From assembly GCA_964642855.1 (NCBI GenBank), contig CAZXSK010000006.1:28160-92159 (forward strand): a DNA stretch of 64,000 nucleotides. Direction: 5' to 3'. Made by a program: the position numbers and the translations under genes. Numbering within the stretch: the first letter of the stretch is position 1; every line of letters begins with the position of its first letter. Under the pieces are notes generated by a model, which saw nothing but the letters and a program-made list of their open reading frames with translations, did no database searches and was not told where the DNA came from. This document shows, one piece after another, positions 28,305 through 35,901 of the stretch. This stretch comes from CAZXSK01 sp964642855 (GTDB taxonomy: Bacteria; Planctomycetota; Phycisphaerae; SM23-33).

Positions 28305-29072
28305 CTATCTTGGCAGTTTGGCCAGCAGTTCCGCTCTGCTGTGAACGCCGAAATGCCTGTATAGCAGCTTGACGTAGTCGTGAACGGTATGGGTGCTGAT
28401 CCCCAGCCGGACTGCAATCATCTTCTCGCTGTCTCCCGAGTGCAGCAAGGCCAGGACCTGACGCGCCCGTGGCGGAAGCATGCTGCGATGGGGTCCCAGC
28501 CACGAGGCCAGTTCATTGCCGATCCGCTTGACGATCTCGCGGTAGAGCAACTGGACCTTCCTGCGGTGTCGCAGTTCCAGCGGTGCATCTCCTGTTACGC
28601 GATGCACACCCATCGCATGCGAACGCCCTGCACCGCACAGCGCGAGGCATGCGATGCCATCGTCCACACCGCCCTGTTTCATGTACTCCTGGTAGGTGAC
28701 GGAGCAGTACCACGGCCGGTCGGGAAGGACCTCGCGACGAAGGCACACGGCGATGGGCTTGGCCCGGCTTAACATGCCGGGCATCAGCGGATTGCGGGCA
28801 AACTCTCCGTCAGTCATGTACCTGAGCCAGTGCTTCCGGTGGGCCAGAGAGTCAAATCCCCATTCAGTGAAAATCGCAGTCGCAGTAGACTGGCAGGGGC
28901 TCGGACCCTCCAACTCAATACAGACGCCACCCAGAGACCCGGTGGTCCGGCACGCCCCCTCAATGAGATGACGGCTCCATTCCTCGGGCGAATGTCGGTG
29001 TTCCAGACACTCCCCAAGAAGCAGGTAGACGTCCCGAAGATCCCTGAACCGCAAGCGTTGCGACTTGCCCAT
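28305..29072 (-). CDS. LuxR-type transcriptional regulator
   Basis: A 255-aa regulator with a C-terminal LuxR/FixJ helix-turn-helix (about 190-250: PRARQVLALLHSGDSEKMIAV, then GISTHTVHDYVKLLYRHFG). The N-terminal 170 residues look GAF-like but match no sensor I can name; no receiver Asp is present. It therefore responds to a ligand or partner rather than to phosphorylation. It has a strong promoter just upstream (29110-29139) with a leader of only about 30 nt, and lies divergent to a PEP-CTERM gene, which may be a target. It converges on the ankyrin lipoproteins. Confidence 0.85.
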   Translation of the reverse strand: MGKSQRLRFRDLRDVYLLLGECLEHRHSPEEWSRHLIEGACRTTGSLGGVCIELEGPSPCQSTATAIFTEWGFDSLAHRKHWLRYMTDGEFARNPLMPGMLSRAKPIAVCLRREVLPDRPWYCSVTYQEYMKQGGVDDGIACLALCGAGRSHAMGVHRVTGDAPLELRHRRKVQLLYREIVKRIGNELASWLGPHRSMLPPRARQVLALLHSGDSEKMIAVRLGISTHTVHDYVKLLYRHFGVHSRAELLAKLPR

Positions 29073-29109
29073 GGCCGCACCCTCAATGCAGCGTACCCAC
29101 CCAATGTTG

Positions 29110-29139
29110 TATTTACCCCCCGGAAAAGGGGATTGTCAA
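29110..29139 (-). promoter_or_regulatory. Sigma-70 promoter of the LuxR-type gene
   Basis: On the minus strand TTGACA (29139-29134), 18 bases ending in six Gs, TAAATA (29115-29110). Confidence 0.65.
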
Positions 29140-29303
29140 TAGAAATTCATAGGAGAGAATACTTCACTGAACCCAGCGATCCTCCATCTGACCGATGCCG
29201 ATGGTGTGGAAGATGAACGGCCACAAGGGATACGGCAGAACCTAAACACTTTCGCTTCCTGCTGGGTGATGAAACTGTTTGCTGACAACGAAAGGAGACC
29301 GTC

Positions 29304-29969
29304 ATGACACCGATCACAAGGCTTTCTGCAGTCACCGCAGCCCTGTTGCTGATCAGCCTGTCAGCCCAAGCTGTTTCCGTAACCGTCTATGACACGAAAA
29401 CGGCTTGGCAAAACGCAGTGGATCTCAACTTCACAACCGAACACTTCGATGACAGCTCCATGCCAGAGGGAGTCTCAGTCGCAAGCGCATTTGGTGGTTA
29501 CGTGACCGATGGACACTGGTGTGATGCCGTCGGAGAGACCACCACGGGCCGTCAGGACTGCACTCTGTGGCATTTCGACCAGCCCATCCAAGCCTTCGGA
29601 GCCAACTGGAACTGTCGCCCTCAGGGAGGCGGCACGGGACTCAAACTGATCTTCGGCTACATGCCGATCGTTTTCCCGATCGACCCCAACACATGGCTTG
29701 AGCGTGTACCTGGCGGAATCGGAAGCAGCGAGGACGGCGGATTCTTTGGATTCGTCAGCGGGACCCCCTTCCATGACGTCATGGTCGGGCCTCTTGGAGA
29801 TGTTCCGAACCTCGCCGAGCACTACTGGATGGACAAAATGGTCTGGACGTATGCTCCAGACGACGGGCCTTCTGTCCCCGAACCCATGGGTCTTGCGACA
29901 GTATCGATCAGTCTTGCGGCCGTAGGCAGCTATCTGCGTCGCAGACGTGTCGCCCGAGACTCTGCTTGA
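29304..29969 (+). CDS. Small PEP-CTERM protein, unknown function
   Basis: A 221-aa exported protein with a signal peptide (1-23, ending AQA-V) and a PEP-CTERM tail (VPEPM, hydrophobic helix, RRRR). The body opens with VTVYDTKTAWQNAV and TEHFDD, the pattern of many PEP-CTERM proteins of about 200 aa that fold as a jelly-roll around an 'FG' strand (IQAFGANW). No catalytic motif is seen. AAAGGAG lies 7 bases upstream of the ATG. It is next to, and divergent from, the LuxR-type gene, and converges on the acetyltransferase with a 10-base gap. Confidence 0.83.
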   Translation: MTPITRLSAVTAALLLISLSAQAVSVTVYDTKTAWQNAVDLNFTTEHFDDSSMPEGVSVASAFGGYVTDGHWCDAVGETTTGRQDCTLWHFDQPIQAFGANWNCRPQGGGTGLKLIFGYMPIVFPIDPNTWLERVPGGIGSSEDGGFFGFVSGTPFHDVMVGPLGDVPNLAEHYWMDKMVWTYAPDDGPSVPEPMGLATVSISLAAVGSYLRRRRVARDSA

Positions 29970-29979
29970 GGGTTGAGGC

Positions 29980-30408
29980 TCAGGTCAGTCGCTTCTGGAG
30001 GACCAGTTCCATGGGCTCCGAGGGGAGCACGAATCCACCAATGTCGCGGTAACCGAGCTTGCGATAGAAATGTTGCGCTGATTCGTCAGCCTGCGTCGTG
30101 GTCATGACCGATTTGAAGCCCGCGGCATGCATCTCGCGCTCCCAGAAGGTCACCAGACTCGTCCCGATACCTTGCCTTCGGAGTCTTCCCTCTACAAAAA
30201 GCAGGTACATGATCGGGATCTCATCCCAGAAACAGCCAAACCGGAGACAACCCACTGGAGATCCATCCAGGCGGGCCATCACGACCTGCTGATTCGCCAC
30301 GCGTCTGCGCAGCGCATCGTCTGTCACGCCGTGGCTGGTGTCCGCCAACCAAGGCAGGTCGGTTTCTCGGGCATACTCAACTTGTATCAAAGGCGGCATG
30401 TCGGCCAA
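29980..30408 (-). CDS. GNAT-family N-acetyltransferase
   Basis: A 142-aa cytoplasmic enzyme of the GNAT fold. The acetyl-CoA binding motif A is VEGRLRRQGIGTSLVTFW (R/Q-x-x-G-x-G). The C-terminal TTQADESAQHFYRKLGYRDI is the usual motif B with the Tyr that acts as general acid in many members. These enzymes move an acetyl group from acetyl-CoA to an amine; the acceptor here (small molecule or protein) cannot be inferred. Length is typical. AAGGACCC lies upstream of the ATG. Confidence 0.85.
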   Translation of the reverse strand: MADMPPLIQVEYARETDLPWLADTSHGVTDDALRRRVANQQVVMARLDGSPVGCLRFGCFWDEIPIMYLLFVEGRLRRQGIGTSLVTFWEREMHAAGFKSVMTTTQADESAQHFYRKLGYRDIGGFVLPSEPMELVLQKRLT

Positions 30409-30467
30409 GGGTCCTTTCGGTGATCAAGTGCATGGCGGCCGGGATCGCCGGGACGACCGTTGAGCGC

Positions 30468-30508
30468 AAAAAAAGGGGCGATGCGCCGCCGTAGCTGCGT
30501 CATCGCCC
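30468..30508 (-). terminator. Strong intrinsic terminator at the end of the pseudo-receiver/RNA transcript
   Basis: On the minus strand GGGCGATG (30508-30501) pairs with CATCGCCC (30483-30476), with a further GCG/CGC pairing after a one-base bulge, and then seven Ts (30474-30468) after one more C. No T-run follows the hairpin on the plus strand, which gives the direction of the transcript. Confidence 0.85.
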
Positions 30509-30716
30509 TTCGCCTTGGTAGAGGTCCCCTCACACGGAGAGGCTCCATGTGCGAAACTCCGAAGGAGGAGGAATCGGAGATCCCAGGAAGGCGCTCATCT
30601 CTACCTGGTTTCGCTGGTCAATCGACCCCTACCTGCGGAACCTCGGGGATGACATAGGCCCCGGGAGGAGGAGAAGGGCCGGCATGTTCGAGTGGGCGCT
30701 CATCTCCACTCATGCC
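30509..30716 (-). repeat. Two tandem RNA units (108 and 100 nt)
   Basis: Unit 1: hairpin A1 30716-30681 (GGCATG and AGTGG stems, loop 30705-30696), hairpin B1 30680-30657 (GGCCC stem, loop 30675-30662), spacer 30656-30609. Unit 2: hairpin A2 30608-30583 (CCAGG stem, loop 30600-30591), hairpin B2 30579-30557 (CTCCGA stem, loop 30573-30563), spacer 30556-30509. Loops A1 and A2 are identical over ten bases while their stems differ, so the loop, not the stem, is conserved. Confidence 0.65.
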
Positions 30717-30841
30717 AGTCATCAATGATTGAGGTTCCGTCTCGACACTCAGATGCCGGCGGATGGTACTCCCTCAAACCACTCCGCCGTGGCTCCTCGG
30801 TCATGAAAAGCGGTTGTCAATTTCTTCTCGAGGCTGCTCAA

Positions 30842-31285
30842 TCAGCCTCGCGTACCTTCGAGTCGTCCGTCGGTTCCGACCGGCTCGCTGAACAGGTGCC
30901 CAGCCAGCTCCGAAACCTGCTGCTCCAGATCCGGCGGCACCAGGTACAGTGCTCCGCCACATCGGGCTGCCATCTCACGACCGGTCTGACCAGCCTGGCC
31001 GATCACTGCCATGCAGCACTTCGGCCATCGGTGGCGGGCCCATCGCAATAGCCTGCCCAACTGCTCCAGCGGCACCAACTGGCCAAACATAACCAGTACT
31101 ATGCCCGCGGCCGGCTGGGCTCGCAGGAGATCGCTGGGACTGCTGTAGAAGAGCGACGCTCCTCCACCAAGCGATTCATCCTGCAGAGCAGCGGAAACCT
31201 CTCCGCCATCTCCGCACACCAACACATCACACCGGATGCGGGCCGGCCTCTTGGCCGACTCGGTTTTCCTACCCCTCGAAAACAC
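30842..31285 (-). CDS. Pseudo-receiver-like protein under a sigma-54 promoter
   Basis: A 147-aa protein starting with GTG, with AAGGAG 7 bases upstream. The order of hydrophobic strands and helices (RCDVLVCGD, ASLFYSS, GIVLVMFGQ, KCCMAVIGQ, ALYLVPP) suggests a receiver-like alpha/beta fold. The residue where receivers hold the phospho-Asp is not Asp (end of GIVLVMF), and the usual acidic pair is missing, so phosphorylation is unlikely. I assign no function. The gene lies directly under a -24/-12 promoter next to a sigma-54 activator, and its transcript would run into the structured RNA and terminator downstream. A role as a partner or sensor for that activator is only a suggestion. Confidence 0.65.
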   Translation of the reverse strand: MFSRGRKTESAKRPARIRCDVLVCGDGGEVSAALQDESLGGGASLFYSSPSDLLRAQPAAGIVLVMFGQLVPLEQLGRLLRWARHRWPKCCMAVIGQAGQTGREMAARCGGALYLVPPDLEQQVSELAGHLFSEPVGTDGRLEGTRG

Positions 31286-31615
31286 TTTCAGGCTCCTTAA
31301 GCATTGAACCTAGATTGCAACCACGATGCCAGAACCATGACGTACTTCGCATACTTCTCATTAGTCTATGAATGATCTTCGGTTAGGAAGCTATAAAAGG
31401 AACATAGATTCCATCAAAGAGACATCAGGAAAAAAGACAGGCGCCGCAGGCTGCAACACCCCATGTAGCAGGACACACCAAGGGGCGCCCCAATATGCAG
31501 CACCCACCCCTCGGCTTCTGATGGTCATCTGGTAACCCGAACGGCCTTGCCGGCAGGAAGGTTGCGGCAAATGCGACAGAAAGAAAGGGATCCGCCTGAC
31601 TGGCGGGCCTAAGAG
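31286..31615. other. Intergenic region between the activator and its likely target
   Basis: No gene seen. Besides the -24/-12 site at 31316-31331 it holds the palindrome GGGGCGCCCC (31482-31491) and a TGT-N8-ACA element near 31464-31477, at distances (about 130-165 bases) where sigma-54 activators usually bind. A weak hairpin (CCGCC/GGCGG, about 31588-31608) followed by a T-rich stretch on the minus strand may terminate the activator gene. Confidence 0.4.
31316..31331 (-). promoter_or_regulatory. Sigma-54 (-24/-12) promoter
   Basis: On the minus strand TGGCATCGTGGTTGCA: GG and GC in the exact -24/-12 spacing, matching 9 of the 10 conserved bases of TGGCAC-N5-TTGC. The GTG of the 147-aa gene lies 30 bases downstream, after an AAGGAG ribosome site. 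Confidence 0.75.
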
Positions 31616-32713
31616 CTACGCCTGGGGACGCTGATCATCGGAACCGAGGCGATGATCTCGGATCTTCCTGAGCAAGGTCGAGCGGTGAATGTTCAGCAAT
31701 CTTGCCGCAGCCGAGCGGTTGAAGCTGGTGGCTTGGAGGGCCCGGCGAATCGCACGGGCTTCCGCCTCACGAAGAGTGCAGATCCGCCGCGTCTGGTCAT
31801 CCATCGTCGGCAGTCTCCCCGAAACAGCTTCGGAATCCTCGCCGCGATGTGAAACGTACCCGTCGTCCCATTGTGACGACGTCGGGGGCATGGGGGGAAG
31901 ATTCGCCGCGTACATTCGCTCGACATAGCAACACAGTTCCCGCACATTGCCCGGCCAGGGGTAGTGCATGATCGCCTCGCGTAGCCCCCTGCCGATCACG
32001 CGCCGAGCCATGCCGTATTGGTGGGCATAGAAGTCGAGATAGTAGTCCAACAGGGGCAGGATGTCGTCGGGCCGGCTGCGAAGCGGGGGGATCTCGATGC
32101 GGACCACATTCAGTCGATGGTACAGGTCGCTACGGAACTTGCCCTCCGAAACCTGCTTGGCCAGCGATCGATTGGTAGCGGCCATGAAACGTGCATTGAC
32201 CGGGATCGGTCGGGACGCTCCGACAGGCGTAACTTCCCGCTCCTGAAGGAGTCGCAGCAGTTTCGGCTGGAGGTGAAGGGGCATTTCGCCTACCTCGTCG
32301 AGCAGCAACGACCCGTCCTCCGCCGCCCGAACCATGCCTAACGTGCTGCTGGCAGCCCCGGTGAATGCGCCCTTCTCGTGGCCAAAAAACTGGCTCTCAA
32401 AGAGGGATTCACTGATGGACGGGCAGTTGACAGGAACGAAAGGCCCCTGGCTGCGCGAGGAATGGCTGTGGATGCGACGGGCAACGAGTTCCTTACCGGT
32501 CCCGGATTCTCCCTCAATGAGGACAACACAATCATTCCCCGCCACGGAGTCAGCGATGCTGAGCACTTGCTTGAAAAGCGAGCTGACACCGATCAACTGG
32601 GAATCGTGTCCTTCAAGGTTGCCCGGAAATGATGCGTCGGCCCCGGCAAACTCCAGGTTGTGGTCTCCTCCCAACCTCATCTTGTACGTATCACCCGAAA
32701 CCAAAGAGCACAC
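31616..32713 (-). CDS. Sigma-54-dependent transcriptional activator without receiver domain
   Basis: A 365-aa enhancer-binding protein. After only about 38 N-terminal residues comes the AAA+ domain with Walker A GESGTGKE, the sigma-54 contact loop GAFTGA and Walker B LLLDEVGEMP, then a Fis-type helix-turn-helix (EARAIRRALQATSFNRSAAA, NIHRSTLLRKI). It remodels RNA polymerase-sigma-54 with ATP hydrolysis. Lacking a receiver or ligand domain, it should be controlled by a separate partner or by its level, as PspF is. GTG 32713 is used; ATG 32680 is an alternative, and neither has a clear ribosome site. A good sigma-70 promoter precedes it. The -24/-12 site of the next gene is 285 bases downstream. 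Confidence 0.92.
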   Translation of the reverse strand: MCSLVSGDTYKMRLGGDHNLEFAGADASFPGNLEGHDSQLIGVSSLFKQVLSIADSVAGNDCVVLIEGESGTGKELVARRIHSHSSRSQGPFVPVNCPSISESLFESQFFGHEKGAFTGAASSTLGMVRAAEDGSLLLDEVGEMPLHLQPKLLRLLQEREVTPVGASRPIPVNARFMAATNRSLAKQVSEGKFRSDLYHRLNVVRIEIPPLRSRPDDILPLLDYYLDFYAHQYGMARRVIGRGLREAIMHYPWPGNVRELCCYVERMYAANLPPMPPTSSQWDDGYVSHRGEDSEAVSGRLPTMDDQTRRICTLREAEARAIRRALQATSFNRSAAARLLNIHRSTLLRKIRDHRLGSDDQRPQA

Positions 32714-32784
32714 CCGGTTCGGGCAATGACCCTACCTTGAGCTAGTGAATTGCATGTGAGTTGCGAGCAACAACTCCGATTTCA

Positions 32785-32813
32785 CTTATAAAGCGACTTT
32801 TCCGGTCTTGCAA
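32785..32813 (-). promoter_or_regulatory. Sigma-70 promoter of the sigma-54 activator
   Basis: On the minus strand TTGCAA (32813-32808), 17 bases, TATAAG (32790-32785). Confidence 0.6.
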
Positions 32814-32888
32814 GCAGAAAATCACCCGAACATAGCCTGCGATAGGTGTCCAGCCCTGCCCCATAAGCAAAAATGCCTACCGCGAATA

Positions 32889-32900
32889 GGTAATATTACC
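32889..32900. promoter_or_regulatory. 12-bp perfect palindrome, possible operator
   Basis: GGTAATATTACC lies 17 bases upstream of the ACT gene's -35 box and about 75 bases behind the activator's promoter. Confidence 0.4.
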
Positions 32901-32917
32901 CAGAACCGTCTCGGGTT

Positions 32918-32946
32918 TTGGCTGGCAAAGCCTGGACGCTAACAAT
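32918..32946 (+). promoter_or_regulatory. Promoter of the TM1266-like gene
   Basis: TTGGCT (32918-32923), 17 bases, AACAAT (32941-32946). Confidence 0.45.
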
Positions 32947-33053
32947 CCATGCTGGCATCAATCCGCGGCCACAGTCTGGAACCCGGACTCCTTGCACCAG
33001 CGCCCGGCTGAAGATAGCATGCAGTCATCGCCCCCCACCCGAAAGGACCCGCA

Positions 33054-33323
33054 ATGAAAGACAAGCATACCATTCTCGGCGTTCACATCACCGACCGGCT
33101 CACCGAAGCTGTCGAAGTCCAGAAGCTGCTTACCGAATATGGCTGCCACATCAAGACGCGTCTTGGCCTCCACGAGATCGATCAGCCCGGACAGGCAGGC
33201 GACCCCAACGGCATCCTGCTGCTGGAGATGGTTGGCCAGGATGAACCCATCGCCCAACTCGCCGAGAAGCTCAACGCCATCCAAGGGGTCGAAGCCCAGT
33301 CGATGGTGTTCCATCATGTCTGA
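33054..33323 (+). CDS. ACT-like small protein, TM1266 family
   Basis: An 89-aa cytoplasmic protein with the beta-alpha-beta-beta-alpha-beta pattern of an ACT domain: TILGVHITDR, VQKLLTEYGCHIKTRLGLH, GILLLEMVG, AEKLNAIQGVEAQSMVF. The YGxxIxxRLGL segment fits the TM1266 family, often labelled 'iron-only hydrogenase system regulator' because it lies next to [FeFe]-hydrogenase maturation genes in other anaerobes. No hydrogenase gene is here, so that role is only a family label. AAAGGA precedes the ATG. Its 3' end overlaps the convergent MFS gene by 10 bases. Confidence 0.78.
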   Translation: MKDKHTILGVHITDRLTEAVEVQKLLTEYGCHIKTRLGLHEIDQPGQAGDPNGILLLEMVGQDEPIAQLAEKLNAIQGVEAQSMVFHHV

Positions 33324-34833
33324 TCGCCGGGCGACCGAGAGTCTTCGCTAGGAGCAACAGCACGCTTCTTCTGAGGGTTGCTGGCAGCCAGCGCGCCCAA
33401 CAGCAGCGCCGTCGTCACGCTCAGACAGATTCCTCCTGCCGGTGCGTACGAGCCTGTCACGGCCTTGGAAACGCTGAACATCCACGGGCCCAGCGCACTG
33501 GAAAGCACGATGATCGCCATGCTCANNNNNNNNNNNNNNNNNNNNNNNNNNNNNNNNNNNNNNNNNNNNNNNNNNNNNNNNNNNNNNNNNNNNNNNNNNN
33601 NNNNNNNNNNNNNNNNNNNNNNNNNACGCTGAACATCCACGGGCCCAGCGCACTGGAAAGCACGATGATCGCCATGCTCAGCCCGCTGACAGCTCCCAGA
33701 TGTGTGCGGCCAAAGAACCGCGGCCAAGTGACGGCCGAGATCACTCCGAACATCCCGGCCAGCACGCCGTTGCCCACAATCATCACCCATCGTGTCTCAG
33801 GCGAAAGCGTCATGAGCGACAGCATCGAGACCGCCATGCCGGCCAGCATTACCACCAGCACGTACTTAAGCGGTACATAATCGCTGATCCATCCCGCCGC
33901 GAAGTGGCAGGTGACGGCAATGATCGAGGCGGGAAAGAAGATCGACAGCGCAATTTCCTTGGTCATCCCACCAGCCTCGAAGATGGACACCACGTGGAAG
34001 GTCAAGGCCGTCATATACAGGCCGAACATGCCCATGGACAAGGCGAAGATCCAGAACGAATACGTTCTGGATGCCTCGCCCAGAGTGAACTGCCGGTGTG
34101 CCAGACGGGCGGCGACGGTTCTCTCGTCGTCGTGCAAGCTGCCGTCCGGAACCAGGCCGCAGTCCTCCGGGTTGTCACGATAGACCGCCAGCACGACCAC
34201 AACAAAGCCCGCCCCCACGACCGCGGCGATGGCCAGCCAGGCGCCCCGCCACGAGAAAGCCTCGATCAGTCCGTCCAGCACGGGCGGCGAGGCGCTGAAA
34301 CCCAGGGAGATTCCGACACCCGCAAGCCCGTTGGCCAGACCACGATGCCGGTCGAACCACTTCATGACCATGTTTCGACTGACCATGGTCAGCACGCCCT
34401 GCCCGCAAAAGCGGATGCCGAAGAAAGCCAGAAGAATCACCCAGAATGCCCACGCTGAACCAGCCATCCCGAACGTTCCCGCCAGGCCATGGGCGATCCG
34501 GTCGGATTGGCTTGCAAGAACCAGCATCCCCCCGAGCCCGACGCACGAAAGCGCTGCCACCACGCGGGCACCCCAGCGATCGTAGAGCTTCCCCGCCCAG
34601 GTGAGAATCAACCCGCTGGCTGCCGTCCCGAACATGTACGCGCGACTGAGTTCTTCCCGCGTCAGGCCCAGGGCGGCAAGCAGGTGTTCCGTAAACGAAC
34701 TGACTCCCATCGTCTGGCCTGGGATGCTCATCAGCACGCCGACCGTGCCAGCCAGCAGAACAACCCAGCCGTAGAAGAAAGGCAGACGCCTGGGCGAGAA
34801 GGGAATGTCGTTGGTGTTTCTTCTGCGATGCAT
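33314..34833 (-). CDS. MFS transporter interrupted by an assembly gap
   Basis: A major facilitator protein of twelve predicted helices. The N-terminal half has FYGWVVLLAGTVGVLMSIPG, an RWGARVVAAL loop (motif A like) and a MKWFDRHRGLANGLAG loop, as in the oxalate/formate-antiporter-like branch. The gene is split by 100 Ns (33526-33625). The 55 bases before the gap (33471-33525) are identical to the 55 after it (33626-33680). Removing the Ns and one copy (155 bases) leaves 1,365 bases, an in-frame protein of 454 aa ending SPGDQT, so the gene is almost certainly intact. The substrate cannot be inferred. Confidence 0.85.
33471..33680. other. Assembly gap with duplicated 55-bp contig ends
   Basis: 33471-33525 and 33626-33680 are the same sequence; the 100 Ns between are a scaffolding placeholder. 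The overlap was not merged. It is not a biological repeat. Confidence 0.9.
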
Positions 34834-35046
34834 CGGAAGCCTGCTCTCCGTGCCCGGCGGGGGTCGATGGAAAGGGCCAGTCTAGTCCCGCCGTCTTTGG
34901 GAGCAAGCCAAACCCGCTCGCTTACTTTCAGGATTCCGCTTCATGCAGGGAGGGGCGTGTCCGCTTTCGACAGGCCAGCCATTGTAGAACAAGCCCCCTG
35001 AGGTGGATCGGACCTTGGAAGAAACGAACGGCCGACGGACCGCCAC

Positions 35047-35901
35047 CTAGTCGAGATCCAGCGAAGGTCCGTCGAGCTTGATGTCCTCCAATTCCTTCTT
35101 CGCCTCGCCGGTGAAATCCGTGTACCCGACGCACTGGAAGTACACCTTCAGCTTGTCCGAGCCCTTGTGGGTGAGCCCGAGCTTCGAGCCGTCCAACGTC
35201 AGATGCGAACGAATCACCATCCGGGCGGGTACCGATGTCTCTGCCGTGGATTCCGCATCAAGAAAGGCTACCCGACAGGGCCCGGCGATCGCCATCGACT
35301 CATCAGCCTTGGTGGTGTAGTCCCTCCGCCTGCCACCCTCTTTGCGGATCAGACGATTGACCGTCATTCTGCCGTGTAGCTTGGCGTCGAACGTGTCCTT
35401 GAGTTCCCGCCCTCGTTTATCGTTGGCCGGCTGAAAATCCGTGATCTTTTCGATCGTGACGAAAAACGATCGCTCGGTAGCGTCTCCAAATAACTCTCCG
35501 CCGGCCGTTCGCTCAAGATCGGACCGATCGACGGTGATCTCGTAGAGGCCCACGGTCGCCGAACCCACGGTGCGCGTCCCGCCGGTAAGCCCCTCAAGCC
35601 CGGACGTATCGCCAAAATCCTCCAAGCCGCTCTCGTCGGGGAACGTCACCGTGATCTTTCCCTCCCGGTTCCTGCCAGACAGGAACAGAGGCCGGAGCTT
35701 CTCCGGGTTGCGGATGGTCATCCGGGCTGTGTAATAGCCCGGCCACTTCTTCAGGGCACGGAAATCGTACGTCACGGTCCCGACTTCCTTGATGCTTGCC
35801 CGCGGGCCCTTCGGTTTCTTTGCTCCGACCGGCGCGACTGCGACGACGAGGTACGCGACAGCAGCAGCGACGAACAATGTCCCGGTGAACAGGCGTCTCA
35901 T
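35047..35901 (-). CDS. Secreted protein, second member of duplicated module (copy B)
   Basis: A 284-aa exported protein with a signal peptide (1-27, ending VGA-K). The mature part is beta-rich with Lys/Arg. It shares with the 293-aa protein at 37565-38446 the segments LRPLFLSGRNREGKITVTF (there LRPLFVTGRGLDGTLSVKF) and a C-terminal VYFQCVGYTDF (there VYFSITGYTDF), so the two are paralogues. I recognise no known domain. It overlaps the upstream propeller gene by 4 bases (ATGA) with GGAGG in front, so it is translationally coupled. It is the last gene of a four-gene minus-strand operon. Confidence 0.7.
   Translation of the reverse strand: MRRLFTGTLFVAAAVAYLVVAVAPVGAKKPKGPRASIKEVGTVTYDFRALKKWPGYYTARMTIRNPEKLRPLFLSGRNREGKITVTFPDESGLEDFGDTSGLEGLTGGTRTVGSATVGLYEITVDRSDLERTAGGELFGDATERSFFVTIEKITDFQPANDKRGRELKDTFDAKLHGRMTVNRLIRKEGGRRRDYTTKADESMAIAGPCRVAFLDAESTAETSVPARMVIRSHLTLDGSKLGLTHKGSDKLKVYFQCVGYTDFTGEAKKELEDIKLDGPSLDLD

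Larger units (their letters stand above)
30468..30841 (-). ncRNA. Putative structured RNA with tandem hairpin-pair units and anti-SD loops
   Basis: The 374 nt after the stop of the 147-aa gene hold no convincing gene but a dense series of hairpins on the minus strand. Order: an 8-bp hairpin overlapping the stop (30850-30829), a hairpin of 11 bp with one bulge (30789-30757), then unit 1 (30716-30609), unit 2 (30608-30509) and the terminator. Each unit holds a hairpin with loop AGATGAGCGC, next to a hairpin whose loop contains CCTCCTCC, and then exactly 48 nt of related spacer with AGGGG at the same offset. It may be a 3'-UTR-derived regulatory RNA. It resembles no family I can name; alphaproteobacterial cuckoo/CcsR RNAs are an analogy only. 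Confidence 0.6.
32714..33053. other. Divergent regulatory region of the activator and the ACT gene
   Basis: No gene is seen in these 340 bases. They hold two back-to-back promoters, a GTTGC-N2-GCAAC dyad (32760-32771) in the activator leader and a perfect 12-bp palindrome (32889-32900). Confidence 0.5.

Noticed and set aside
29304..29969. Sigma-54 site upstream of the small PEP-CTERM gene
   Set aside because: CTGGG...TTTGCT near 29262-29282 has the wrong GG-GC spacing.
30609..30705. A 31-codon open frame (minus strand, ATG at 30704) within the structured RNA
   Set aside because: Its start codon is part of the conserved hairpin loop, it is Pro-rich, lacks a clear ribosome site and shares no protein sequence with the short frame starting in the second loop; RNA conservation explains the match better.
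30509..30716. Reading the twin units on the plus strand as a CsrA/RsmE sponge (GGAGGAGGA loops)
   Set aside because: The terminator T-run and the sigma-54 transcript point to the minus strand; no plus-strand promoter or terminator was seen. Not fully excluded.
33314..34833. Frameshifted or truncated MFS pseudogene
   Set aside because: The interruption is the placeholder gap; collapsing the duplicated 55 bases gives a continuous frame.
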